Source: Ancylostoma caninum (taxonomy: Eukaryota > Nematoda > Chromadorea > Rhabditida > Ancylostomatidae). Taken from it: a stretch of 64,000 bases of DNA. Positions 1 through 12,500 of this stretch are shown in pieces. Position numbers and translations under genes: made by a program. A model generated the notes under the pieces. It was given only the letters and a program-made list of their open reading frames with translations, did no database searches and had not been told where the DNA came from. How positions within the stretch are numbered: position 1 is the stretch's first letter; every line of letters begins with the position of its first letter. The stretch lies in NCBI GenBank assembly GCA_037903475.1, contig JBAJFG010000297.1, positions 1,674,001 through 1,738,000 of the forward strand. Reading direction: 5' to 3'.

Positions 1-75
1 ATCAGGAAGAGATCGAGAGACTGCATCAAAAGAAGGCCTCACCCAACGGCCGCCTGCAAGCAAATGGGGGGGGGG
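1..75 (+). other. Possible coding remnant at window edge
   Basis: One frame reads EEIERLHQKKASPNGRLQAN before a G-run at 67-77. The composition is coding-like, but no donor that fits the phase of the exon at 450 is visible, and it does not match the EVI5 segment expected here. It could be an upstream exon cut by the window or chance. Confidence 0.2.
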
Positions 76-449
76 GATATTGAAGTATATTGAAGATACT
101 AGTCTTGATTGTTAGTAGAATTGGAAGATGTGGTCACTTGAGGACAAATGTTGCAGTATTTCAAATATTATGGAGGGTTGGAAACTTGCAAAGATGTCAC
201 AAATTGCTCCTTAAGTTTTTTTTTTTACATTCTGCGGCATCTTTTTACTGGGTTACAGTGTTAGCCGATGAGTTTTCTGAGGAAGATCCGTCGAGTCTTT
301 ACCATCACCTGGTCTCTACTACCCAAAAACATGCCTCATATCAGGAATTGTACGGTTAAAAAAAGTCCAAGCAGCAAATTTTCACTTTTTCATTCTCTTG
401 ATTTTATTCTTTAATGGTCAAATAGGTCGATTTAATTTCACCAATTCAG

Positions 450-510
450 ACTTGAAAAGGACTATCTTGCGAAGAGAACGAGAGAACAGGAAGAAGCCGT
501 GGAACTGCGC
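450..510 (+). CDS. EVI5: EVI5 exon: LEKDYLAK... segment after the TBC domain
   Basis: Acceptor ccaattcag/A, donor CGC/gtaagt. Encodes LEKDYLAKRTREQEEAVELR, which corresponds to the stretch just before RLRTENRLL in EVI5. The first base completes a codon begun in an upstream exon outside the window or not recognised. Confidence 0.85.
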
Positions 511-3500
511 GTAAGTTCCTCTTTTGCTGTCCTCCGTCCATCTTCTTTTTCCATTTGACGGCTTTTGCATTCCTTCTTTTCTTTTGCAATCTGAGGCGCC
601 AGCAACAGAGCTGTAACATAATCACTAGGGCAGTTGTTTGGTGTTTGTGAACATCTGACCTTCTACCGAAAAAATGCGAGATTTAAAGTGATTTTTCTTC
701 AAAAGCTACTGCATAGGCTATTCATGAGATGTTCAAGTCATCTATTAAGGATTAAGTGTTCGGCTTTATTCATGGGATGCACCACGCATCCGATTTCATA
801 TTCTCTCTGGGAATCATAGAGGCATTGAATACGCATCACCTTGCTTATCCGATAATTCTGTTAGTTGAGGTGCAGGAGTTCTACGTTTCGCTAATGTTCA
901 CTTTCCTCCTAGATTTTTTTCTAGATTTCTTTTTCAAGGCTTCTTCTTGACAGCAGTGTCTCATCTCAAGTTCCGTTTTCAGACTTTAAAATCAGAAGAA
1001 TTTCCAGGTCACATCGATCACAATAATATGCACATTTCCTTTCAAGCTTGCCGAAAAACCCGTTTTGAAACCCTTCTTTCTGGAGAGTTCGACGGGCTCA
1101 TTGCGACAGCTATCACAAGGGCTTTCGTAGTTGCGGCATGACATTGCAGTGTATCGATCGCCGGCTCCTAACGTGTTGGGAATGCAATCCCTTTTGGTAG
1201 CTGTCACAACGGACATCTCGAACTCTCTGAAAAGAAGAGATAAAAAAATTTTCCCCACCATTTTGTAAAGAAATATATGCGCAGTTGTGATCAGCGTCGC
1301 GTGGAGATTCTTTTGACTCTTAAACCTCAAAGTCGATTCTAAGCTGAGACACAGCCTTTGTGCATTTCCTGTTTTCTCTATCGCTGTCTGAGTACGCGTA
1401 GTTCCGGTCGCCATTTGATCCCAACACATATGTTGCCACTACGGCTAGTGATTAAAAGCCGTAGCGTTACGTTGCTTACATAAATCTCGGTACCTGATGT
1501 TTCCCGTAGTAACTGAAACTTTCCAAGGTAATTCCCGTTTTATATGGAAGGAAGCCACTGTTGAATATGAGATGCGTTATTGGCTTCAATAGTTTGAGGC
1601 GAAAATGGTAACACCTAACTTTCGAGAGTCATCGAAGTCGTCCTTTTATGTATAATATACGGCCCAAGCGAAAGCACTTTTGAAATGATGTTCCTGTCAG
1701 GCTACTCTACGTCTGGGGCTGGTCTATGGATGAAAGAAAGCTCCCAGCGCTTGTAAGACATCACACAAAAAAAACTCGATGAGTAGATTCCGCCCAGTTT
1801 GATCTGATTGAAGAACGGGACTTGTTTCGCGTCAATTCACTGCAATGAAGGTAACCCCGTTCCGAGACCAAGTGTATTTTCTGCAGATTTTCGAATTTAT
1901 CGGTAGGACAGGACGTTCTGTGCTATTTTTTGATCAATGTAACTTTCCAGGGTCTTCTTTGAGACTCGATTCGGGTGACCTTGGCAGAGATACCACGATT
2001 TGACCCTGAGCCAAGCATGATCTACTGGAGACGGTGTGATGTTTCATGTGCAGGACACTTAATTTCAAAATGTTTGTGGGCTCATACGTGGACCATTATG
2101 AATGACTGACTTTTGTGGGAAAAAATCGTTCATTTGTTTACAGAATTGATCAAATCATGCGTTGCTGGGCTATGCGTGGGTGAACCATTAAAATTCGGAG
2201 TATGGCTAGATATTGTCGTTTTTCCTCACAATGCATATTTTCTGTTTGGAACTCCTGAACTTCATAATACGTATAAACACCCAGTATTGATCGCTGTGAC
2301 CGCACCGCTGGGCGGCTTGAACGTCACGAAAATTACTACAGGAATAAGAGTACTTCACTGACATGCTATTTAATTTGCTGTTTCATTTCATTTATGACTA
2401 GGATCTAGAGGCGGCCCTAATGAACCATCAGTCGCATTCTTTTTGTTTGTGAGGAGTTGAACAATTCACGCAAGTTGAAATAGCCATCAAAAGCTATTAG
2501 AGTGGTAGAGCCAGTTTTTTTTCCTTAGAGAAAATGCCGCCTTACGAAAGATGTAGTAAAATAAATCCGCTTCATGTAGTAGTAATAGTAGCATGTGGTC
2601 TTGTAACTGTTTAGCAAAAAATCTAGCGCTTACATGGTGTTTGTTGACCAAAAATGCTGCTAGTATAAGGAGTGCGTTTGTGACTTTGTCCGCAACTACG
2701 GCTGCGGAGTGGTGTTGGCCTGTTGATCAGCATGTTCGATCCGTGTTCTAATGTGTATATTATGCAACTCCCGCCATTTTTTTTTTGTTTCCTACTGTCA
2801 TTTAGTAAAATCTCCTACCAGGTGCACCCTCCGACGTCCTCGCAATGATCTGTCAACTGATCAGTCGGCCCAACACCGTGGCGCAGCCGTAATTGCAGGC
2901 GAAGCTAGCTTATCTGGAGTTCTCTTTGATTCAGCATGTTGGAAAAGTGATTACTTTCCTCTACTAATCTTCCTTTAACTGGTAAAGTAATGATAGCTTC
3001 AAGTGATAACCGAACAATGCTCAATATCAGTTCTTTAAATATTTTTCTCTGAGATTGTTCGTCTCATTTTTGATTAGTTTGTTATTTTTAATTGAAATTG
3101 TTGTGACGCATGTTCAGGTTAGACAGAGTTCTAACATAGTTGTGGTTGATATTTATACCTTGTCGCTACATACAATATCAGAAACTGCACTAATCATCTC
3201 ATCTTACTGAGTTTCTCTTCCCTTTGTGAAGGCCTATTAGTACTCGTATTGCTTAGCTAGATTTCATTTTTGACCACTTTCTGTTGTGTGCGTGGTTTTA
3301 TACTTGATTACCAAGTTTTTATCAAAACTAAGGACAGCCACCCATTATATTTGTTTGGTCCCTTTATTTCCTTGATTACTTGCTTAGCTGCTTCCCTTTG
3401 AAGTTTTCACTGTAGGCAAATGGTAAATAGCTTTTTAGTGCCTGTGTGGGCTTTAATTGGATTTTAATGCATGTAACCACTTCTTTCTCTCTCACCTGGT

Positions 3501-6500
3501 CGTGCAAGTCGTTAACGTTGCGACTTGCGTTGAAGCATACACTTACTGTGTTGGTACTGGTATCAGTCTTTTCAAATCTGGACTAGAAAGCCGGCTGAAC
3601 GTCAAGACGGTAGCTGTTGTGTCTTTAGACGCAACTGAATATTCGCAGTCTTAAAGGCTCGGGATTTTCCGGAACTGCTGTAGGATTGTCTACTAGAGAT
3701 AGTCTTTGGGGATCGTGAACGTTACCAAGAAGCTAAGCATCTCGCACACTTTGAGTGGACACTTATATTTTAGCAACATGCAATATGTGTTATATCTTAC
3801 TAGCTTTACCATTATTCGTGATCAGTGGCTGAGACAAGTTGCTCAGGGGAATTATGCCTATTTTCACCAGGAGCACCGTCCATTCTGGAACGGCATGAAG
3901 GTTACAATCTTTCCTGGAATGATCATGAATCCGTCCACAGGATGAGCCCAAATTCTAAGTATTTTTTATTCCTGATCCCGGCTGCTTCTACCGCATTTCA
4001 TTCCTAGTATCACTGTTATTTTCTGTTGCACCAAAAGGGGTTTGTACGCAGTCTGCTCTAAAAACGACGGTAGTTGAGTATTTGTGTCTAATATCTGCAT
4101 TTCTCGCCCGCTTCTCCGAATGCGACACTATTTCTCGATATGATAAGCCTCATATCCGCTGAAGGATTATGTTAAGACAGATCGCTTGCAAAGGAATGTT
4201 ACCAGTCAGATAAGCAACGGTTTTTGTGCAAAACACTTATTTCCTCAGTGAATCCCTACTGTTTGAATCTGACTTCCGGGTTCTACCTTCGAAACTGACA
4301 GTATTCCATTTCTCAGAACAACCCTCTCATAATATACATAGAATCTATATCTCGGAAGAAATGTCACTTGTAGTTGGCACTCTGCTGCGAAATTCAGCGC
4401 ACCTTCGAGCGCACAACGCAAACTTTCATTATAGTTGAGATGGTGTGCGCAAACATTGACGAGGACGAGTTCTTGTTTTCCACCACACTCGCTTTAGGAT
4501 CAGATGGACAGTAGATGTTGTGTCCATTTGGATGCAGATTCTGTAGTTTGCTGTGTTTCACTGGGGAAAGACGGAGTAAGGGCGTCCGTGAATGGCCACT
4601 CATGTGCGGAAGGTGGCGGGCGGTCTAGTCGGCTGCCACCACGCCCTCTTGTTCCTTTCCCACTGCTAGTAACGTGTATCTGTCACCATTTGCTCCTCTT
4701 TCTTCTCTTTTTCTGCTCTCATCGCTAAATCATCCGCATCGCCATGCTGGATTCAAAGCGACGCCTGAGGAAAAAGTTCATTTGGACAAAGAAGGTATTG
4801 CGCTTCTTTTTTTTTTCGTTACCTTTTCGATTTTTTTGTTTTCCCTCGAAGACACGGTTTTTCTCGCCTTTAACTGGTAATGCTAAGGAAAGGGCATGTC
4901 GCTTGTGCGGGACAGGCATTTCAAATTCTCCAAATCCCTCGAATGTTAGCTCAGATTCTCCGAATCATCCCAGCCCTTTACTACCTGGCAGTACCTCGTA
5001 TACTGCTCTTCATCTTTTCTATCATCCTGTTCTCACTTTTCGCATTCCTTTCTTTGCCAGGAATCATGCGCGCTCATCCTAGCCCGCCAAGTTGTTTTTA
5101 CTAATTACTAATCAGCAAGCAGCTATCTGTCTACTTGGGAAATACTTCTTTTCGGTTTCTATCATCCTTATAAAGCAGCTTCCTGGCATCGGTCAGGTTA
5201 AACTAGGTTCTTCGCTGCCAGTTTCACCAGTTATAGAGGAAGCCACTTTTGTTCCAAAGTGATTTGAAGCGATCTCCATTTATTCTTCTCTATGGGGAAT
5301 TTAGCGGTGAGTAGGTTTTTCTTAGGTTTCGCTGCTGATCAACGTACTTCCATCGAAGATAGCTTAGCTGAGAAATCGCATAGCTATTTTGGCGCAAATG
5401 TTGTGATTTCCGCACTTCCCCCATGACGAAACAACCAGTTTGTACCGCAATTATCGACCAGCATCGGCTGTGTGTGTGTGTTCAATGCAACAAAAGGTCC
5501 TTGTTCACAACAAATTCGCGCCATTCACATGTATGACAGCGGTTGAGTGAGCTACTGTTGCGGAAAAGGCTTTTTACGGCAAACTAGAACTTAGTTGACA
5601 TCACCTGCTCGCGCTGAACTCACCATTTGCTCCATTCAAACGCTAACAGAGCTGGTGGGATATAGGTCAAGCATTGAAATCGCTCCAATTTGTCATCGAT
5701 GGTTTAGTGGACTGGAATTCGAGCAGTTGGTGGATTTTTTATGTAACATGAATCATACCACCCACGTTGGCTGTGAATTTTGGTGAATAAGCGTTCTATA
5801 ACTTTCTTTCGCTACAAGGTAGCAGCCGCAAGTGGTGCTGTGGTTTGAGAAACGTTTAGTTGTTTTTTATGGTCGATGGGGAAATGGAATATGCGATTCT
5901 TGATTGCTAAGGTACTGATTCTGGAACGAAAATGATGGATTACACCGGCGCTGAAAAAGTGAAGAGTCCATCGACTGGTGCGCACTTGGGGGAAAACGCA
6001 TCGCGCACTGCACTGTTACCATGTACGAACGAAAACAACGTTTGTGGTACGTTTTCGTGGACCGGAACCTTATGTCTGGAGGAATTTACGGTCCAGAGGT
6101 GTACAGCAAAAGTCAGCATCAGGTTGGGGTGTCCAAGAAAGAGGTTCTTGCGTGGAACATTCAAATTCTACTAAAAGCACTTTAGATGTGGTTTTTTTTC
6201 TAATTGACGTTCCACTGCGACCTTCTGGAGTGATGTACAGGTCTGTAAAACGATTGATGTTCAGCACATTACAGTATAAAACTCTTCAAGGGGACTAGGA
6301 GTACCTAGGCTCAAATGCACCACTGAGACTACCCAGAGTAAACACGTTGACGCCCGTGCTAGCGACAGGTGGATTTTTGTGCTGTTGCTTTAACTCTAAG
6401 TAATTTCGATGATGCGTGCGGGCTCTGATTATCATTAAATCTCAAAGAGGTACTCGCAAAGACTACATATATTTCTGCGGGATTTATGAATGCTTCTAAA

Positions 6501-9500
6501 AGGTCTTTACTTTGCCGCTCTTTCGCAGTAGGCTAGTTTTCTGGGCAGCAATAGGTACATTTTGAGTGACTTACTCGCCTCAGCCAGTAGGACTGAGTAG
6601 TATTAGAAATAGTGAGTTTTATCACATTCTGCTGGAAAGGCTTGCCTGCTTTGGATGAGCGCGAAGCGAAGTTCTTCCAAGTGTCCATGTATCCCGCCAC
6701 AGAAAATGCCGCAGTGATCGTAGCTGAACCCATGAACACCTAACTTTGCAATGAAGTTCTGGGAAGGCGATGGCGTCGTTGTTTTACACAGCAGTACGTA
6801 GATGCATGCTTTTGTAACGATTCAGATTTGATTGAGTTGGGTGATTTCTTGAGCACATACATATACAAAAAGGCTTAGGATCAGAGATGTGCGGACCTCC
6901 AATTTGGAGGCACGACAGTTCCTGTGTTTTCACCTCATGCAACTTTTCACCTCCCAGTTTTTATGTCTCTTTTTCATAAGTAGGAGAGAGTGGGAGTTGC
7001 ATTTACTGAGCTATGTGAAGTCATGAATGCTTTCTTCGACTCTCTACATTTTAAACTTCTCTCGGCTTCAGTCTTCTTTAGAACTTCAGGTTTTAGCAAC
7101 ACCTCCGTTCACCGCTGCTTCGAAACTGTAATTCTTTGTTCTCCAAAGCTACGTTGCAAAGCTTTCGAGTTCTCTAAGTATGGTGATATTTAGCAAGGAA
7201 CTATTAGACTGTAAGCATTGTAAATCGTGAAGGAGAGCCTTTATGGTCCAATAACTCCACTGCTTCTATAGTTTCTTGATATTTATCATAGTTTGGTTCA
7301 GATCTGAGCGTCCCGCTTAAAGTCAAATTCAGTCAGCAGCTCAGACTAACATTCACCTGTTCTCCTTCACAGCGTTTGAAAAAAGAACATTTACAGTGCC
7401 TCGTTGCACCCAAGTGCTTCTCTCTTTGCTTTCTGTTCAAGAAAGACTCGAGGAAACCTAAGCTGCGAAAAGGCATGTGCATTGTTGACCTGAGTTGCAA
7501 AGAAAAATGTCCGGATAGCTGTCGATTCTGGTCTAGTTGAGAATTCGACATGGAACATTTGTATTCCTTTTCACTAGCATGAAATGTCTGGAAAATGACA
7601 TCCGGACATTCGTGAAGTGTTGGAGGACGAGCGAACATCGAGCTCGTGCAAGTTGACTCATTTGCGATCGCGTGTTACCAACAACTTTCGAATGTCATCG
7701 GAATAACTTGAACTAATGGCATCCATGAGACAAAAAGTGACTCATTTGATATTTCCATAAATTTGTCGGCTAGAGCCTCAAGATGGTGTGTCTATGCAGC
7801 GAATCTATAAGAAATCCGTCTTTTTTTTTAAAATCAACTCCAACATGCTACCTCACACGGATAGCCGCATTTGTTATTCTTGCGATGTGGCATTTATTTT
7901 CAAGATTGATACTCATTTATTTTCATACATACTAATGATCCATCGACCTTTCTCGAGAAAATTTCCTATGACCTAGAGCAAATCCACAACTCTCGTCTAA
8001 ATTCAGAACATGAACTCCGTCCCGCACTCCTACAACTACGTCAAAGCAAAAATCCGCTTCCACTGTCCACAATAAATATCCATCCAAAGTGAAGACGAAA
8101 TCTGTAACAAGTACATTATCCTACCATTCACTGCAAATTCACTTCTTCCGCCAAGTTAGAATTTATCTTCCTGCGAAATCAATCTTCCCGCAAAGTTCAA
8201 AATTCACGATTGACGCTGAGTGTCGCCACCGCGATTGGAGTCGACGCCCCAAACGGCCCTCATTTTTGGGACATCATCATTTAATCTTTCATATATAATA
8301 AGATCTGCGCTTTATATAGAGTAAGATCTACGATGTAGCCTTCTTTGACCGTTTTTCCTCCTACTAAATGAGCTCTTTCAGCGTTTGCGAACAGAGAATC
8401 GTTTGTTGCGACAACGCATCGACTATCTTGAAGCAGAGTCTGCTGCATTGGCAGATAGGCTCGTAAAGGGTCAGGTAAGGCAGTACTGATTCGTGATAAG
8501 AGCATGAAATCCATAGTATTTTCGTAACTCCAGGTCAACCTTGCACAAGAGGCTGAAAATTCCATCAATATTGCTCATGAGTTGAGCAAACTTCGCGATA
8601 TAAACTCAGATGCGCATCGGAAGCTTGAGCAAGCATACGACACGATCAGGTAGGCAGACGAATGTGGCGCTTCTGGTTAAACTGATAAAATTATTGTGAA
8701 AATTGCTGGATGTTCTGTGATATAACCACATCTTTTTCCTGCTTTTTTGCACTAAGTTCGGGCTGTGCTTGTGTAAAATTCAGCTGGGAGTCTGGACCGC
8801 GTGACAGCATTTACGTACGTAATCCTAAATTTGAATTCCAGGGTTTCTTATTAGTCTTTTTTCATCGGAAATGTAATGTAATTATGATCAAATAACAGTT
8901 ATAGTGGATTAAACTGAACGAACTGGTTGTGAGCTGCAGAAAAACTTTAGCACGCTTTGTAGGTGAAGTAATATTCCCAGCGAAAATCCTGTCAGGTTAA
9001 AACCGGTTCAAAGCTATAGCAGAGTCTAAAATGCTTAGTTTCAAAATGAGAGGAAAACACTCCGGCCTGGATTAGGATCTGACTGTGTTGGTGGGTATCG
9101 TGGAGGGAGCTGCTTTTGTTTTGTATTCAATTAAGTGTAAAGAAAATCTCATGGTTCGAATCTAATTCAACTCTTGATTAACTTCTATAACATTAGCAAC
9201 TCATTCCAATTCATCTCATTGTCGTCGTCACCACGGAACAAACGTCCGCAGCAGCACGGCCACGGCGGAGGCCGCGGCGCAACACCGCAGCGAGGCTGTT
9301 GCGGGCGGCGTGGCGGGCATTTTGCCAGCCTGCTGATTTATCGATTACTTCATTGCCGCCGGATTTCCGCTGTTTTTTTCGTGTTCCTTAGGGTTTTTCA
9401 CATTTTTTTCGGTCTCGTTGATTTTTCATCCATTCCCGGCCAGAAGGGATGTTGAACTAACATCAGTTTATAGTGCAACCCATTTATGTTTATTTATGCA

Positions 9501-12500
9501 TGTTTGCTGGTGTCAAGTCACGATCCAAAGCAGAAATATGCATAGAAATTTCAATTCGACTTCATCCCACCGAAGGCAAGGTCTAAGCGATTGTCTTATT
9601 CACTTCTAACCCGTTAAAAACTGCATTCTCTATAAGAATGAACACAGCACTGAGAATGGATTTGTTGTCCTATAAAGCACTTTCAAGCAGAAAATATCTG
9701 GTGCAGCTATGTCGATTATGTTGAATCTCGACGAATGTAAAAGAAAGAAGTTCTAGAGATTACGAACATTGGTATTCTAATGCTGTGTCAAATTTTGAAA
9801 ACAATGACAAGACAAACTATCTCACAAAGGGCTGTAAAAAGTCAAAAAGTAAAAATTGTCATCGTTCTTCATTCCTTCTGGCCTGGAATAGATGAAAAAT
9901 CAACGAGACAGGAAAGAAAATGTGAAAAACCTGAAGAAAACCGAAAAAAAAACACCGGAACTCCGGAACAATGAAGTAATCGATAAATCAGCCGGCTACC
10001 AAGGCTGGCAAAATGCCCGCCACGCCGCCCGCGACAGCCTCGCGGCGGTGTTGCGCCGCGGCTGCGCAGCGCAACACCGCCGTGGCCGCGCTGCTGCAGA
10101 CGTTTGTTCCGTGGTGGCGAAGACTATACTCTAGCGCCCTTAGACTAAACAATTTATAATTCTCTGTTCCGCTGACGATCTCCGAGTATGCTATGCAGTG
10201 TGCTCCGAGCGTAAGGTTCCTGGCGGTGCTGTTTTGAACCTCTTCCGATTTCAACTGTATGGGTTCGCGCACAAATTGAGCAATCTGAACGGCCCTGTAC
10301 GTATTATTCACGTAATTCACTCTGGCAGTCTAATTTTTTCCTTCAAATCATCAGTATAAATAACCTGACTTGGGAACAGTCAAAGTATTCTCTCGGTCGG
10401 ATGGAGTTTGCACGCTTTTTGTAGTGTGAGCTCTGATTCCGTGAAACTCCTTGTGTTTTCCTAGCACAGAGGAATATGTTTTTCAAAGCAATAAAATCTG
10501 CGGAATTATGGATAAATGGGCACCGTCGCACGCTTTCGCTTTTTTCCATTTGTGCTCAATTGTATTTCTCCTTTCAAAGGTGCAACAATTGAATTTTCCC
10601 CTGGCTGTTAGCACAACAATCGCGGTTGCAGGGAGCTGTCCTGTTCGCGTCAAGGAGGTGTCCTGGATGCTGCTGTACAAGTAGATGATACGAGTATGAT
10701 CGAGCATATCCACTCTCTTCAACAGGAGCTTATTGAGAGCCATAATCGCCAAGCCGATCATGAGAACACCATCCGTGAATGCAAGATTCGAATTTCTGTA
10801 AGTCACATATTTTATTTTAAGTGAGAATCACGCAGTCTTTGGATGCTGCTGTTTTTTTCACTGGGGACGTGAAAATGAACGTGCTGTAGCGGAAAGCTAA
10901 GGGAACCTCTCAGGGAATGCTGGGAAACACGTTTCATTCGCGGCACTTAGAAGCAATCTACATAATCGCTCTCCCCAAACTTCTAGAAGACGTCGTACAG
11001 TTTCGGATGATTTGTTTGGTGAAAATGTGATTCCCCTTCTCAATAATTTTGTTTGCGAGCGATAGTTGAGCCAGTGGCTATCAATTTTATTTATGTGCTA
11101 TTAGCCTAGAGTTGGAATGCTTCACCCACTTTCACTAGTCTATGCATTATGGTTGTTGAGCACTTTTTCATTTGTTTCGGCATAAAAAGGTCAACCACAC
11201 GTTCCATTGATAGGCGAGGAATCATGCACATGTGGATGTTGGGGTGATTCAGCGCTGTCGCTGCTGTTTTGCTTTGTCACGATGATGATGCATCTGTCGG
11301 GGTCAGTCATAGTGGGGAACATTTCTTCAGGGAAACGTATAGCTTCAACTGGAGTTACAATCATTGGATCCTCAGCACAGGGAGGGAATTGTATTCACAT
11401 CGGTAACATTCTATGTTGAACATTTGGATTCCGTCTGCGAAATGTGTAATTATTGGCTGTTTGAGAGGTGGAAGAAGTAAGGAAGGAAGGAATGAGACAA
11501 AAACGAGGAAGGTGTGAGGGGTGGGGGGGGGGGACTGGGGAAGTTGTGATTAGAAAAAGGGTGTCATTATCGAACTCAAACGCTGTAAACTCGTAAAATC
11601 AGGCAGCGAAGAACAGATATTTCAGAAAAAACACGAAATAATATAAGAGTAGAACAAATGCCAAGTTGTTGCTTAATTCTTAACGAATTTAAAACCATTC
11701 TTCCTTGTAAATACTTATTTTTGAATTAGTTACATGCATACATTTTTATTCATTTATTTGTCAGTCAGTACATGTATCTATGTCTACATCAGTGGTTGCA
11801 CAGTTTTTTTTTCAGGAGCTTGAAGCAGCAAACAAACGACTTCGCGAACATGAACCATTTGAAGGAGTTGCCGGTCTTCAGGAGGAGCTGATCTCAGTTA
11901 AAATGCGTGAAGCTGAAAGTAATCTTGCTGTTAAAGAAATGCGCCAGCGGTTAGCCGAGCTTGAGCAACATTGGGCGGTAAGTTTTCCAACTTTTGTTTT
12001 CCACCCGAGTTCCATTTAACCCCTTCATCAATTCCTATGTACTTAGCGATTAACGAATACTCTAAAACCAACAAATATTGATGAGTGGAGCTCTTCAGTT
12101 TTATTGAAGATTTCATTCTTATTGTATGTAGTTCTAATTTTTGCTGTCCTTTTAGAAATACGTTCACATGAGGACGTTCGAACCCAACGTCACCACTGCT
12201 GAGAGCAACGAAGCAGCCTCGAATGATTCCACTAATTCAACATCACTTAGCGTTAACTCGGCGCGGTAAGTTTTTCAAGGTTAACATTGTCCGATCCGTA
12301 TTCTCTTTGAAGTCCCTTGAATATTGATTTTGTCCATTTTTCGTTGTTTTTTTTTTCTTGTTTCTCTTCGTTAACGAATGGGATCCAAAATACTGGGTCT
12401 TGTTGTTAGTTCACTGAGAGCTTGTTTGTTTGCTTTCTCCCAACAATTCTTCAGTGAAGTCTGTAACTGAGCCAAGAAGTGACGAAATGCAGGGGTGTGT

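Noticed and set aside
5595..5786. Second copy of the gypsy-type relic
   Set aside because: AELTICSIQTLT resembles AELQICSIQRIT at 62.2 kb, but the match is too short and does not extend.
5932..6298. Tc1-type transposase remnant
   Set aside because: Words such as GTFSWTGTLCLEEF only vaguely recall FRGPG-like transposase text; no DDE residues or TIRs, so not annotated.
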